This document shows, piece after piece, positions 33,305 to 45,273 of a stretch of DNA of 64,000 bases. How positions within the stretch are numbered: the first letter of the stretch is position 1; each line of letters begins with the position of its first letter. The notes under the pieces were generated by a model. That model was given only the letters and a program-made list of their open reading frames with translations, did no database searches and was not told the origin of the DNA. Position numbers and translations under genes: made by a program. Source of the stretch: Jackrogersella multiformis (lineage: Eukaryota > Ascomycota > Sordariomycetes > Xylariales > Hypoxylaceae); the NCBI GenBank assembly GCA_902806575.1, contig CADCXD010000001.1:310001-374000 (forward strand), given 5' to 3'.

Positions 33305-33681
33305 ATGGCCTGGCTAGGTATATCAATACGTAAGACATCATTTCAAACTCTGAATCGGTTTATTCTTGTTATTTTCGTCGCTAATAAGACTTAGCTTGGA
33401 TTTCCTCGAAACCTGAGGCCAAACCCATCGTCTCCGAAACAAGCACCGTGTCAAAGCCCAAGGTCAGTATCCGAAAATTTACCTTTTACCTTTTACCTAA
33501 TAATTGGAGATCTTCTCTACTAACTCATGTCAACTAATAGCCGTGCTGTGTCTGCAAAGACGAGAAGTCCAAGCGTGACGAATGCATGCTGTTCTCAAAA
33601 GCAGCTGATCCCACTAACGATTGCAAGACGACCATCGATCAGTATCGAAGCTGCATGGCCGGATTCGGGTTCCAGGTCTAA
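33305..33681 (+). CDS. COX17: Cytochrome c oxidase copper chaperone Cox17
   Basis: Three small exons: 33305-33317 (13 bp), 33395-33462 and 33541-33681. All GT-AG, in frame, 73 residues. The second intron has a CTAAC branch point close to its acceptor. The C-terminal half is unmistakable: PCCVCKDEKSKRDEC and ADPTNDCKTTIDQYRSC, then MAGFGF. This gives the Cu(I)-binding CC-x-C at residues 29-32 and twin CX9C pairs (32/42 and 55/65) that form the disulfide-linked coiled-coil hairpin imported by Mia40. It delivers copper to Sco1/Cox11 in the mitochondrial intermembrane space. The first exon encodes only MAWL and one base of the next codon; this start is the least certain part. Confidence 0.92.
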
Positions 33682-36600
33682 GGGAAGGAGTAATACCTGG
33701 GTGGGAGAGTGTATAGGGCTCTCCAGGACTCTCGGGGAAATCAACCCTTTGTACATTAAGGGCCCGATTGAATTACGGCAAACCGGCGTTCCGGATCGGA
33801 TAGGGGATGAAAAAATACCCTCCAAATGCATGATGCATTGATTGGCGTTCTACGAAGATAATAAAACCAGAATCCACTCCTCGGTGCAATTGCTCGGTGC
33901 ATTTGATATTTGCAGCTCTGCGGGCCACCATGAGCGAATTATGGTCAACAGGTCTCCTTCGTTGTGACAACGTACGGTGGGATGTGGGCTCGACGGATAT
34001 TTGTGTTGTTGGTCAGGCTGAATGCGTTTGGTCTCACAACCGAGGAACTTACGTGGCTCGGTCGATGCAATGTACGAAATAGCCTCACCAGAGCCCTAGA
34101 AACAAGAGGCCGCATGTAACGCTTCAGGAGGCGACCAACCAGTTACGGTATCTAGTTCAGCTGCGCCTGGCTTCATCGTATAAACACCTAACTACCCTTC
34201 CTCAGCTGAGTATAGTATACATCATAATGTGCTAAATTTGGCGCCCTGAAGAATCTCTTCGATATAGCCGATGTGTCTGGCCGCTTCATCCGGGTTTCCG
34301 GATCGCTCAACGTGGGACCCCTGAACTGTAAGGGAGGATGGACTACATGACAACTTGCTCGCTAGCCACTATCCAAGGCGTCTCGAGACCGACGACTAAC
34401 ATATCGGTGGATTCGTGATAGTTATCAACACATGATATTCCAGTAGGAGTACCCTCACGCCATAGCGGTTCGACGTAGAAGTAAGCTTAAGACTCTGAGC
34501 GGTAGCGAACTCGTCTACCCAAACTAGTGATGAAGTTAATACTCACTAACAACAATCTAACTCATGTTACGGCTTCCTTATCCGCGGGACTCCTGATCAT
34601 GTTTGGCACTCCCATCGGACTGGTTTGTGAGGCTACTAAGAGGGCACGAGATGCAGTTCTGAGAACTACACCATTCCACGTTGCCTCGGAAGCCTCCGCT
34701 AAAAACTTCCCTACCCAAAATAAGGTAAGCTTCTGCATGGCATCCCCAGTAAATTACCGACAAGGGGGCACTTTTGCCGCATTTAGGCTAAATGTCTACC
34801 TTGCCAGCTTACCCTACGATGATCCACTGGTCTAACCTCATAATTTCACGCCTAGGGCACCCGAGACGTAAGATTTGAAGAATGATTGCATTTACATTAA
34901 CGGATCCAGCGATCAATCATTTATGTAAGTAGAGTACGGATGGATGCGGCGCATTTGAGGTGTAAGTTCGGCGCTTTGCCAACGGCCTAACAGACTCATT
35001 TATATTATAAGATACCTATATACATACCTACCTAGGTATACGTATGTGTAAGCGAGCACCGTTGATAATTCCTTCTGAAGCTCTGAATCACATTTTTATG
35101 GCGTGTCTATCTCGTGAGTCGTTATAGCGGTCCGAGAAGCGCAATCCTTCGGAAGCCTGAGAATTCCACAGAGCCGTTTCCAGAAGCTAGCGTCCCAATT
35201 CCCCAGATCTGGGGCGAACTACACTAAGATTGTTCAGCAAGGCACAGTCTCTTGGATCTGCAGTTTGTTGGAGATTGGTGTCTGAGACTATTACTAGCAG
35301 CGCTGATAAGTTTGCGTACCGAGCAGAGCTAGCCCACTACTATGCATCTACTCTACGGTTACCTATAAGCGATATAATGTTACTTCGGTAGAATTCAATG
35401 ACGAGGACAACAGCTAAGGGTCTGCCTTAGGTGCCTAGGTAGGTAGCGGTTAATTAAAACGAGTCTATGAATTTAGACACTCGACTAAGATTTCACCATC
35501 ACCCAACTAGGATAATGAACCGTTATAGGAGTGCCATGTGGCTTACTAGAGACCGTCAGCTATGACAACTACATCGTATTGAGGCTCGTCAAGAATTACA
35601 TATTTGCTTAACTCACCTTCCCCTATTGTACGCCGTCCGGCTTTGCGGGACGTCACTCCGGGTTCAGCTATCTGTTGGCTTACAGCTGTGCTCCTGACGA
35701 TGCTCTAAGCTGATTGCCGATTTGGGAACCCCTGCTATTATGCTTGGTTCCTTTCGAATCCCTTCCCCGTCTGTTCGATTCTTTTAGGCCACCTGGTAGG
35801 TATGGGGTCATGGCATACAGCAGTTTAGCGCAAGCAACTGCAGAACACCGTGTGATTAGTTAGTTATTCATCAACAATCTGCCCGATAGGGCATGTCGTA
35901 TGCTGTCGACATAACGAGAGCCATCAGAGACCAAGGGGGACCAAACGCCAAGCCAGATTAATTTAACTCTGCTACTACCGCCGCAGAGGAGTCTGGGTCA
36001 GATATAGCACTACCCCAACAATAACATATTATTCTCTGCAAACGAGCAGAAGCTGTGAATAATGGATTCCTCTCACGATGAAGAGTTTTTAAGCATCACC
36101 GATCTCAGTGGTCAGATCTGTCAACCACATGAGCATGTACATACGCGTACGGTAATGGACATGCTCTCCTGCGGCTAGTCCACATCACTTTGCTGCGCTG
36201 TAACCTCCATCTTGCCATATGAGCGGTAGATCAATATGTTCTAGCCAGGTGTGTAGCCGAACAGGTTCCGCTCTTGGTAACAAGCAAAATCGACAGTCAG
36301 ATTCTTATTCTGCTCCTCCTCCTACTAACAAGGGACTGTGCCTTTCTAGTTACCTATACAGAACTAACCCACGCAAAAAAACTCCTGGCGATGCTGACGT
36401 GCATGAATAATATTTGCTGATTTCTGCCTACTAGCCAGTGCTAGTAATGCATAGAGTTAAGGTATTATATTCTAGGCCGTCTCCGACACCATGGAACCGT
36501 CTATTACCCGCCGCTCTACTGGACTCATAATAGACCATCGTATAATCGTACAGAATTCGGGACCCAAGGCGTTAATGAATTTGCAGTAGACACAATTTGA

Positions 36601-37916
36601 AAAAGGCATGGGTGATCATCTTGAAACAACGACACCACGCCGTCCTATGCGATATTGTCGCTAGAATAGTACGACACCACCAATATACCACCAATGGGGG
36701 CAATAGACGCATTTGGCACCTGGGATAGGGTAACTTACACAACCCAAGCATTACAAGTTCGTCCTCTTCGTCCCGCGGTGGGATCAGGCCCAGGATATCG
36801 GTGTTACTGGTCGTATTTCCCCGCAAAATTCGATAATATCCAACCAAAGACAAGTCGCATACTACTTCTTGTTGAGTCGACTTGTCACACACGGCAGCTA
36901 ACACGATGATGCTATGGCACCACCTATGTATAGTTAGGGTGGATTGTTACTACTAGTAGTGTATGCGTTCTGGAAGAGTTCCAACGCTTCTGGGCCCTGG
37001 TTAGCTTTCGACTGTCTATCATATCAAATAGTGACATGGTCGGCCGGTCGATAGTCCGGCGATGGCTACCCTCCTGCAGAATTATCCCGGGCACGGTAGA
37101 AGATCTACTGCTAACCAGGACGGTAGGTAGAACAGGACCTTATGACAAAGATAATATCCCGGCCGAGGTCGAGTACATTACCGAGTAATATCGAGATGAA
37201 TTCCCTGCTGCAAGCAAGACATACCAAACGGGGGTTTGCTAACTCGATATTGCGGGTGGCGTTGCTATTCGGCCGGGCCCCAGTCAGATCGCTGATGCTC
37301 GGCGCATTGGATCATTAACCGAGATGTGATTTTTTCTATTTTCTCGAATCCTAAAATTTCCTTAGTGTAGACGGTACCGCTCCGGGATCCCCTGCCCTTG
37401 CCAGCCCCCCTCGCCCCCCTGGGACTTACTCTTCTTGTCAGTTCCCCATGGCACCACGGAGACTAGGGAGGGATGGGGCAACGGGGGCCATGGGGTAAGG
37501 CGGACCCGCACCACACCCACGCATGTAAACATCTTACCACGAGAAGGGACCCCCATTTCCAGATCTCGCGTCTAGGATTTGAGATGGGCCTGGATGGTTA
37601 TGGGCTAGGTACCTAGGTAGGTATGGGCAATTCGTTCAGGTGAACATCTCTACCGGTCCGCTCGCCCGCCATGGCACCCCTGCTATGGACCCTGGCCATC
37701 TCATATATCTAGACCTGTGTCCCTTCAGGTAATTCTGTTCTGGGCTCTCGCTGTATGTAGACCTTCACGTCTCTACCCTTCCAACCTCGAAGACCAAGCT
37801 TCTTAGTAAGTAAGCCTCACCGGGGGACTACATAGCAAGTCTCTCCATAGGCTCGGCATATCGACACAGTCGCCTATCACCCTCGTGCAGTTCGAAAGTC
37901 GGAACCAGCAGTCGCA
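33682..37916. other. Gene desert; no recognisable genes or elements
   Basis: The longest empty stretch in the window (4.2 kb). I see only short ORFs with random-looking composition, for example 34530-34835 (+) and 36572-36904 (-). No transposase, retrotransposon or known domain could be recognised and no long repeats were found by eye. ACCTAGGT occurs at 35030-35037 and 37611-37618. The last 500 bp is G/C-skewed, pyrimidine-rich DNA that is likely the permease promoter. Confidence 0.5.
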
Positions 37917-39772
37917 ATGGCGATCGGCGGCATCGCATCGAAGGTATCTCACAAGGAGGATGTAGCGCACGCGCAAGACGAGGCCCCGGCCTTCGAGAAG
38001 GTCGACTGGAAGCGGGACCCCGGCCTGCGGAAGCTGTACTTCTACTGCTTCGTGCTCTGCGTCGCTTCGGCCACCACTGGCTACGATGGGTACGGCAGAC
38101 ACCACCCAGCGCCCCCGCCCCCCAAAACGGGAAAGAGTGCTTGCTAACTGGGCCGCTTGCAGCATGTTCTTCAACTCGGTGCAGGTCTTCGAAACGTGGA
38201 AGGCCTTCTTCAACGACCCCCAGGGCTCGCAGCTCGGTCTCCTGGCCGCGCTGTACCAGATCGGCAGCTTAGGCTCGATCCCCTTAGTGTAAGCCCCGGT
38301 TCCTCTCTTCTGCGTCGCGGAGGCTCGGTGATGTGTTGTGCTCTAACATGCTGCATGCAGACCTGTGTTGGCCGATAACTTTGGCCGGAAAACGCCGATT
38401 ATTGTTGGTTGCGTGATCATGATCGTTGGTGCTATCCTTCAGGGAGTTGCTCGTGACATTAACATGTTCATGGGCGGCCGTGTCATGATGGGGTTCGGAA
38501 ACAGCTTGGCTCAGATCGCTTCCCCCATGCTGCTGACTGAGATTGCTCACCCTCAACATCGTGGTCGTCTCACGGCCGTTTACAACTGCCTGTGGAACGC
38601 CGGTGCTATTGGTACGTCGCCCTTGCCGGAGCGCCGACTGTGATGGGAATTGCTGACTCTGCCATAGTGGTCACATGGCTTTCTTTCGGTACGAACTACA
38701 TCCAGAGCGACTGGTCGTGGCGCATCCCCGCCATCCTCCAGGCTCTCCCCTCCGCCATCCAGATCGTCTTCATCTGGTGGGTTCCCGAGTCGCCCCGATG
38801 GCTCATGGCCAAGGACAAGCACGACCAGGCCCTCAACATCCTCGCCCACTACCACGCCAACGGCAACACCCATCACCCGACGGTCCAGTTCGAGTACCGC
38901 GAGATCAAGGAGACCATCCGCCTCGAGATGGAGAGCAAGACGAACAGCAGCTACGTCGACTTCTTCAAGACCAAGGGGAACCGCTACCGACTGGCAGTCC
39001 TTCTGTCCCTGGGGCTCTTCTCGCAGTGGTCTGGCAACGCTATCATTTCTAACTTCGCCAGCAAGCTGTATGACCAGGCCGGTGTTACAGACTCGAACTC
39101 CAAGTTCGGTGTAAGTTTTCCCTTCGCTCTTTAGGAACCCTTTCGTCGGAGAAGCAGTTTTCTGATTTCGTGCTGGCTGTCTAGCTCTCGGGAGGCCAAA
39201 CCATACTGGCGTTGATCGTGTCGGTCACGATGGCCACGCTCGTGGACCGGTGGGGCCGGCGGCCGATGTTCCTCACGTCGACGGCGGGGATGTTCGTCGT
39301 GTTCATCTTCTGGACGCTGTGCGCGGGGCTGTACGGGGAGCACGGGTCGCCGGGGGCCAACTACGCGATGATCTTCTTCATCTGGCTGTTCGGGTTCTTC
39401 TACTCGATCGCGTGGTCGGGGCTGCTGGTGGGGTACGCGATCGAGATCCTGCCGTACAAGCTGCGGGCCAAGGGCCTGATGGTGCTCAACGTGATGATCC
39501 AGGCGGCGCTGTGCCTCAACTCGTACGCCAACCCCGTGGCCTTCGACGCCTTCGGCGAGAAGCACTCCTGGAAGCTGTACATCATCTACACCTGCTGGAT
39601 CTTCTGCGAGCTGGTCTTCGTCTACTTCATGTACGTCGAGACCAAGGGCCCCACGCTCGAGGAGCTAGCCAAGGTCATCGACGGCGACGGCGCCCCCGTC
39701 GCGCGCCTCGACCTCGAGCAGGTCGAGAAGGAGGTCGCGATCGAGACCCACGACGTCCGGCATAAGGTATGA
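37917..39772 (+). CDS. MFS sugar transporter (lactose permease-like)
   Basis: Five exons: 37917-38089, 38163-38288, 38361-38611, 38668-39110 and 39185-39772. All phases agree, giving 526 residues. Sugar porter signatures are present: GYDGMFFNS in helix 1, DNFGRKTP after helix 2, GRVMMGFGNSLAQIASP, PESPRWLMAKDK at the end of helix 6, VDRWGRRPMF after helix 8 and VETKGPTLEEL after helix 12. About twelve hydrophobic segments are expected. The sequence resembles the fungal LAC12/lactose-permease branch more than HXT hexose carriers, but the sugar is not certain. It acts at the plasma membrane as a proton symporter (family knowledge). The next Zn2Cys6 regulator is 5.5 kb away, so a link is only possible. 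Confidence 0.92.
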
Positions 39773-40733
39773 CGAGGGGAGCATGTCTACTAGGGCACGC
39801 TCCCGGTTGCCGGCTGCTGTCATCGTTGATATGGTTTCCTGTTTCTCCGGCGACGTCTTGGTTCTTTAATGATGTTGTTGCCGGTTGCTGTTGCTGCATG
39901 AGCGAGACGCGCCGGCTGCTTGCATGCTCGATACCTTCACTTAGCGAACTTTGCATGCATCTTTGCTCCCCTCCGTCGTTATGGGTTGGGTTTTTAAGGG
40001 GCACGGGGCGGGATTTTACATATACATACATTGGATGGATCTGCTCACTGTGGCGTCTTCGGACGGCGGCTGGTTAGTTCAAATTAGGTACGATAGCTAA
40101 AAATGTAATAACGCTGTCGCTAAAGAGCCTTGGGGTTGTGTTCGTTCGTGGCATGATTAATACTCGGTTAATATGAGCATCTAGCAGCTTCTCATCTGAG
40201 CTCTTCGGCTCTCGGTTTCACACAAATAACGACGAATCTACTGTAGGTTATAGAATTCCTATTAATGATTGTTTTCCTATCTCGCTCGACTCGACTCGGT
40301 TTTGTCTAGAATGAGGTAGGTACCTAGTAAGCTCTAGCTCTTGAGACTTTTCCATGATGCTGTGACCAGGTTAGGTACCTAAGGTATTCAAGGCGGAAAA
40401 GAAACGAATCCACATATTTTCATACTGTGTTAGGTATGTGCATAGTTGGACGAGTTGTATAAAATTTACTCACTGTCACCTTTTCAACTTCACCAAACTC
40501 AACGACCAATCAATAACAATCAAGGTTAAGAACAACTACTACTTAGGGGAGTGGTTTACTCTCCAATACAATAGATGATTCACAATACGACGAAGAGCAT
40601 CCTCCCCTTATGAAATCTGCCTCAAAGTTATTCAGTTCAGTCCGCCTATGATCAATAACTCACCAAGGTCTGCACAAGATACACCGACCAAAGTCGACGA
40701 GAGACTTATTCGGGGAAGAAAAAAGCAAATCGG

Positions 40734-40922
40734 ATGGAGTCCTTCTCCCTTGCGGCGCAGCATGGAGGCGCCATCAATCACGTGCATACGATCCGTCTCG
40801 ATCCTGCGGCTGCGGCTGCGGTGCGTGAGATACGCATTATAGTGACGGTGGTGGTGGCGGGTTGGGTTGCTATTCAAGGACTGAGGGTCCTGCAAGCCAG
40901 TTCCTATTTCCGGAATAGATGA
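40734..40922 (+). CDS. Candidate small single-pass membrane protein (62 aa)
   Basis: A complete ATG-to-TGA frame of 62 residues. It has a polar Ala-rich front (HGGAINHVHTIRLDP), one hydrophobic span at about residues 34-50 (IIVTVVVAGWVAIQGL) and a short basic tail (YFRNR). Upstream DNA has a promoter-like character: CAACTTCACC-type pyrimidine/A-rich sequence with a CCAAT near 40505-40510. The codons are GC-rich at third positions, unlike random AT-rich ORFs nearby. I do not recognise the family; small mitochondrial or ER tail-anchored proteins look like this. The overlapping minus-strand frame has no ATG at its start and is rejected. An extra upstream exon cannot be excluded. Confidence 0.35.
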   Translation: MESFSLAAQHGGAINHVHTIRLDPAAAAAVREIRIIVTVVVAGWVAIQGLRVLQASSYFRNR

Positions 40923-42194
40923 TCCCATCCTCCCAGAGTCTGTCAGCACTGTTTATAGAGACCCGTAACGACGTTTACCTGAATGACGGCTGGGAAATGT
41001 AAGGTGGACAGTGTATTAATACTGTATGATTTCGAAGAGTTTCCACTCGCCCTGAATCTTGAGGATGGTCATGTACGGACAAACGAACTACACTCAGCTT
41101 AGTTGATACATAATGTTTACTGAATACCTATGCGGCCAGCTCTAGTAGATTTTGACGATGTTAGAGAATAAACATCCTCTCATAATTAAATATAGGAATT
41201 AAATGTTCAAACTATACAACTACATGGTATATTCATTTACAATGTGTATTTATTGGATAAATGATATATATGCAACTATGCGTCATTATGAAACAATACG
41301 TATAAACTTACTGATCTAAAATCGATAAAATTGAATTGATGATCCCAAGACTTTTCATACCATCAAACTTCAATAAGAGTCCTGAATACTTTTCAGCAAG
41401 TTACCATTTCTCCGCGTAAAACAATCCCCGTATCAGTGAAGATTGAAAAATGCGCCTGTCAGGTCTACAAAAAGAAATAATGTCCCTTTACCGGAACTGT
41501 CTCCGCGAAAGCCGCAAGAAACCAGCAGTCCGTGAAGCTACCTTGAATCTCAACTGAGTCACTGGAGCTAATAAGTAACTGCAGGCTACACGGCAGCACT
41601 TTGAATCGTTTGCTAGGTATTTATAGAGGATTAAGCCTTCGATGTTTTTGAGTCGTTCAACCTAGGCTGATTTGGGATTTCAGATCGGAATTTGAGAAGC
41701 ACGGTACAGTTGACAAGAAAGATTTCGCTGCTATTGAGTTCTTTCTACGCAAGGGACGGCGCCAGTTGGAGTTGTATTCAGCTCCTGGGATAATAGATAT
41801 CAGACGAACTACCTAGATACCTAGCCTATGGTTACAATTCTCTTCATGCCTTCCAAACATATGATCCCAATCCGCCGGTATCATGATCCCTACCTACCTA
41901 GGTACCTAGGTAGCAGTAGGTAGCGATGATAGCGGATGGGAAGCCACAGCCTATAGCTATGAACTACCTACCTAGGTAGGTAGACATAATATGGCTCTTG
42001 CTACCCGTAACCTTGATCAGGCACCTAGGTAGAGTCATGTTTGCAGAGAAATAGCGGTCTATATAAGCTAAACCGTTGCCGAATCTTTAACGATACCCAG
42101 GTATGGTCAGGAAAGACCACAACCTACAACCAAAATCATGTACGTGCAACACACGACCAGCCAGTACGACTATTCACAACATAAATTTTTCTTT

Positions 42195-42217
42195 TGGGAT
42201 TTTTGGGATTTTTGGGA
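42195..42217. repeat. TTTGGGATT tandem repeat
   Basis: About two and a half copies of a nine-base unit just upstream of the Pro-rich protein gene's start region. Confidence 0.6.
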
Positions 42218-42238
42218 ACCCTTTTTGGAATACAGACG

Positions 42239-44575
42239 ATGCCTAAACTCAGTTTACCTTAGAAGGGGAGTCCAAATCGTCGACCGAAAATCACATATCC
42301 GTCGGCGCAGTCAAGCGAAAAGCTCTCACGTCGAGCCGCCGAGGCAGTATTTCGTACTCCATTGTCACCGCCCTTAGTTAGAGAACGACAAAGGCAACGC
42401 AGGCTTAGTCGGAAGAAAAATGGTGTCCGAGTTAGCCGCCGCCTCCCGTCACGAGGGACAAGAGAGTCTCCGAGTCGTGATAATCAGTACTCGCTGATGC
42501 AAGTTTCCGAGTTCACTGAAGATCATCCGTATTGGGGTACCCTGCGGCAATCCCAAATTCCCAATACAAAGCCCGAGAAAGTGGACATCGTCGAAAGTAG
42601 ACCCTCGCACAAGGATCGCGCTCAATTTCAACCCAATGACGATAGTAAATTCATAACGCGAAAGCCAGAGCATACTACCCAAAAGCCTGTAGGTCGGCGT
42701 CGGAGATGTCCGAGTATTTCAGAACGGAGCCGAGGGCGAGCACGGCAGAAGCGGTTTGGTCTTGCAGATCCCGTCGTCTGGGACGCAATCAATAGATCAC
42801 TCGATCAACAACGACGGCTGTCTACTCTAGTCATACCAGAGGAAGCGATGGTAGAACCTATTGAACCTTTAGAAGTCCCATCTCGTACCTCGAGTCAGCG
42901 CAAGGCCCTAGGTCGTTTCACAAGACAGCTTGAAAAGTATGCGGATGCCGCTGGAGCAGCTAGCAAGGCTCCAATGATGACACCGACCGAGTCCGAGTCG
43001 AAAATATCATATCATACTGTTCAGCAATTATTACCGTATCGGAAGGAGTTTGAAGCTGTCGGCCTTGCGGTGACATCTGCTGAGCAGAGTCGAGGGTCTC
43101 CGATAAGACCTAGAGCCAGTCGAGCGCCCATAACCCATCTACCCAAGGTTATGCTGGAACCGGCGCAAACGAGCGGTGAACTCGACGGGCAAGATGATGA
43201 TAGAAGCGAGCAATCAAGTTCAAGCTCTGGGTCTTTTGTCATGTTTACCCCAACCGACCATCTGATCGACGCATTGCCGAGTCCGAAACCTAAACCAAAG
43301 CAAAATTCACCTTCTAAGGGGAGAAGAGGACTCTTTCCGTGGTTGAAGAGGAAGTCATCAGTCAAGGAAGTCCACGGTTATCAACATGAGCCGCAACAAA
43401 CACGGCCGCTCGTCAAGGATAGCCGGGTTCAAGGTCGGGTTAAAACCATAGATTCACAGAATGCGCGTGGCCTTCGTAGCTCCCGAACTCCCAAAGATTT
43501 ACCAGTTCGCCCCCCTAATACTATTACGCCTACCAGATGCCCTCCGAAGCTGACCAGGCCTTCTACCAATGCCATAACCTCCAAAAAGCTGCCACCTAGA
43601 CCCGTATCAACTGTAGAGGTCAAGAAAAACGATAGTGGACCACGTTCGGAGTTGGTAAGTTCACGAGCTGGCCCGGGGCTTGGGACCAGGCAATCCGCAT
43701 TGCATACTGGCCTACGCAAGCGGGATGTGTCCGTAGCCCGCCCCCCTCGTCCTGAAACTATCAAAGAAGAGAAGGAGAATTCGCCAATTCACTCTTATCC
43801 GGCAAAGGTTCAGATATACCCCCGACCAGAATCCAAAGATGTGCCAGCTCCTACTCCTGCAATTGATCGCCAGCCACAAGGCGTGTCACCACAAACAACT
43901 CCTTCGACAGTTCCTTCGTTACCATACCCAGCGCGGTATGCTAGTGGTCGACCATCATCATTGGAACGAGCGTTGGACGAAGTTTCTGAACAGCTTGACA
44001 AAATGGAACAGCAAACCGATAGAATGACCCAGTTATGTGGTCGCCCTACAACTTTGATAGAAAAGACGAATCAAAAGGAGCTGCGCTCTTCCCCTGGACA
44101 TTCCGATCAGCAACCTTCCACAACTGCTTCTTCACGTCGGCCGAAGCTCACGGAAGAGTTCATATACGTAGATCGGAAAATGCCACCAGTTGAATCTTCT
44201 GGGCCAAAACCGAAGCCGAAGAAACCATTGCCACCTCCGCCGGATCCTCCGACTCCGCCCCCGAAACGGTCTCTACCCAGCCCCTCAAAGGACAAGACAC
44301 TGCCCTTGATACCCCAGACCGAGAAAATTCTGGATGACTTGGATGCGTTCTTCAACTACGACGACGCAGACATCAGCGACAGAGATGTCATCAAAGGTCT
44401 CCAGGTCGCTATACACGCGGCAGCAGATAACATGTATGATGCACTGATACGGGACAAAACCGGGTTGAGGATTCGACGATTCTTGGCAGATCTGAGAGCG
44501 GTTGGCGAGATGCACCAGGAGGACTCAAGCGACCGCCGTGGTAGAGGGGCCGAGAAGACACCAGCAAATACATGA
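42239..44575 (+). CDS. Large Pro/Ser-rich hypothetical protein; in-frame TAG near its start
   Basis: One long frame is open from 42263 to 44575 (about 771 residues) but has no early ATG. Immediately upstream in the same frame lie ATG at 42239, six codons (PKLSLP) and a TAG at 42260, after which the text reads on naturally (KGSPNRRPKITYPSAQSSEKLSRR). Either a lysine codon was lost to a stop, or the TAG is the acceptor of an intron: TTACCTTAG with CTAAAC 15 bp before it is a credible 3' splice site. The protein is basic and disordered, with a Pro run (PPPPDPPTPPPK) that could bind SH3 domains, and a short folded-looking C-terminus (LDAFFNYDDADISDRDVIKG). I recognise no named family. The sole downstream ATG lies 80 residues in. 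Confidence 0.65.
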
Positions 44576-45273
44576 TCAGAAGACTACCTGTAGATACCTA
44601 AGTACGCATCGATTCGATTCGATTCACAGACCGATTCCCTAATTTCAGCTTATAGCTGCCACGAGCCTCCTGGATTTTGGATCCTACGTGTCTGAGGGCG
44701 GCTCTCAGTATGCGCAAGTAGTTATGATTAACAAATGTTCCTTAATTCGGGTGACAATTTGATTGACTGTTCACTGTATCCCAATCCTGGTGAGAGGTAT
44801 CGATGCTTGGCTTTGTGATGTACCTAGCTATCGAATTCGGTATTTCTACCCAGGGGCATGTACTTAGGTAGGTAGGTACCTAGATGATATATCCTTTTAG
44901 TAACTTTATCTGTAAAACTGTACACTGTTTTATCAAACGAAAAATATCGTCTTAAGGAATCGAACAATAAGGTTAGGTCGTATTACATAAGCAGACAAGG
45001 TACACTAGCCACAATTATTCTTGGCGACCCGCTTACAAGGTTTCCATCTCGCTTACGAATCATCGGTGCAAACAAATCAAAGCGGGACCTGGACCTGGAC
45101 CTGGATCTGGGCCTGGGCCTAAACTTAGTTGAGTACAACTCAGAACGTCTCATCCTATGCGCTCCTTGCGACCGGCTCTTCTTCAACTATACCTAATTCT
45201 ATAGAAAAGGAACACGAATCTCGACTGTTATTGGAGGTGTAGTGAAGGTCAAAGGCCAATATCGAGATTTACG
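44576..45273. other. Intergenic; promoter of Zn2Cys6 gene
   Basis: About 700 bp with a TAGGTAGGTACC motif near 44865 and an AT-rich block. No ORF of note; a minus-strand 67-codon frame has an Arg/Ser repeat but no support. Confidence 0.55.

Larger units (their letters stand above)
39773..42238. other. Mostly empty intergenic DNA with one candidate small ORF
   Basis: Permease 3' UTR, then AT-rich DNA. A small membrane-protein candidate is annotated separately. ACCTAGGT clusters at 41896, 41904, 41970 and 42023 (start positions) just before the next gene. A TTTGGGATT repeat lies at 42195-42217. Confidence 0.5.

Noticed and set aside
34530..34835. ORF of about 101 aa in the gene desert
   Set aside because: Random composition and no conserved motif; kept as part of the empty region.
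36572..36904. 110-aa minus-strand ORF
   Set aside because: No family resemblance, no promoter or intron signals, AT-neutral codons.
40632..40949. 105-aa minus-strand ORF over the candidate membrane protein
   Set aside because: It begins with GTG and has random composition.
44955..44972. TGTTCGATTCC on the minus strand, B-box-like
   Set aside because: No A-box and no stems; not a tRNA.
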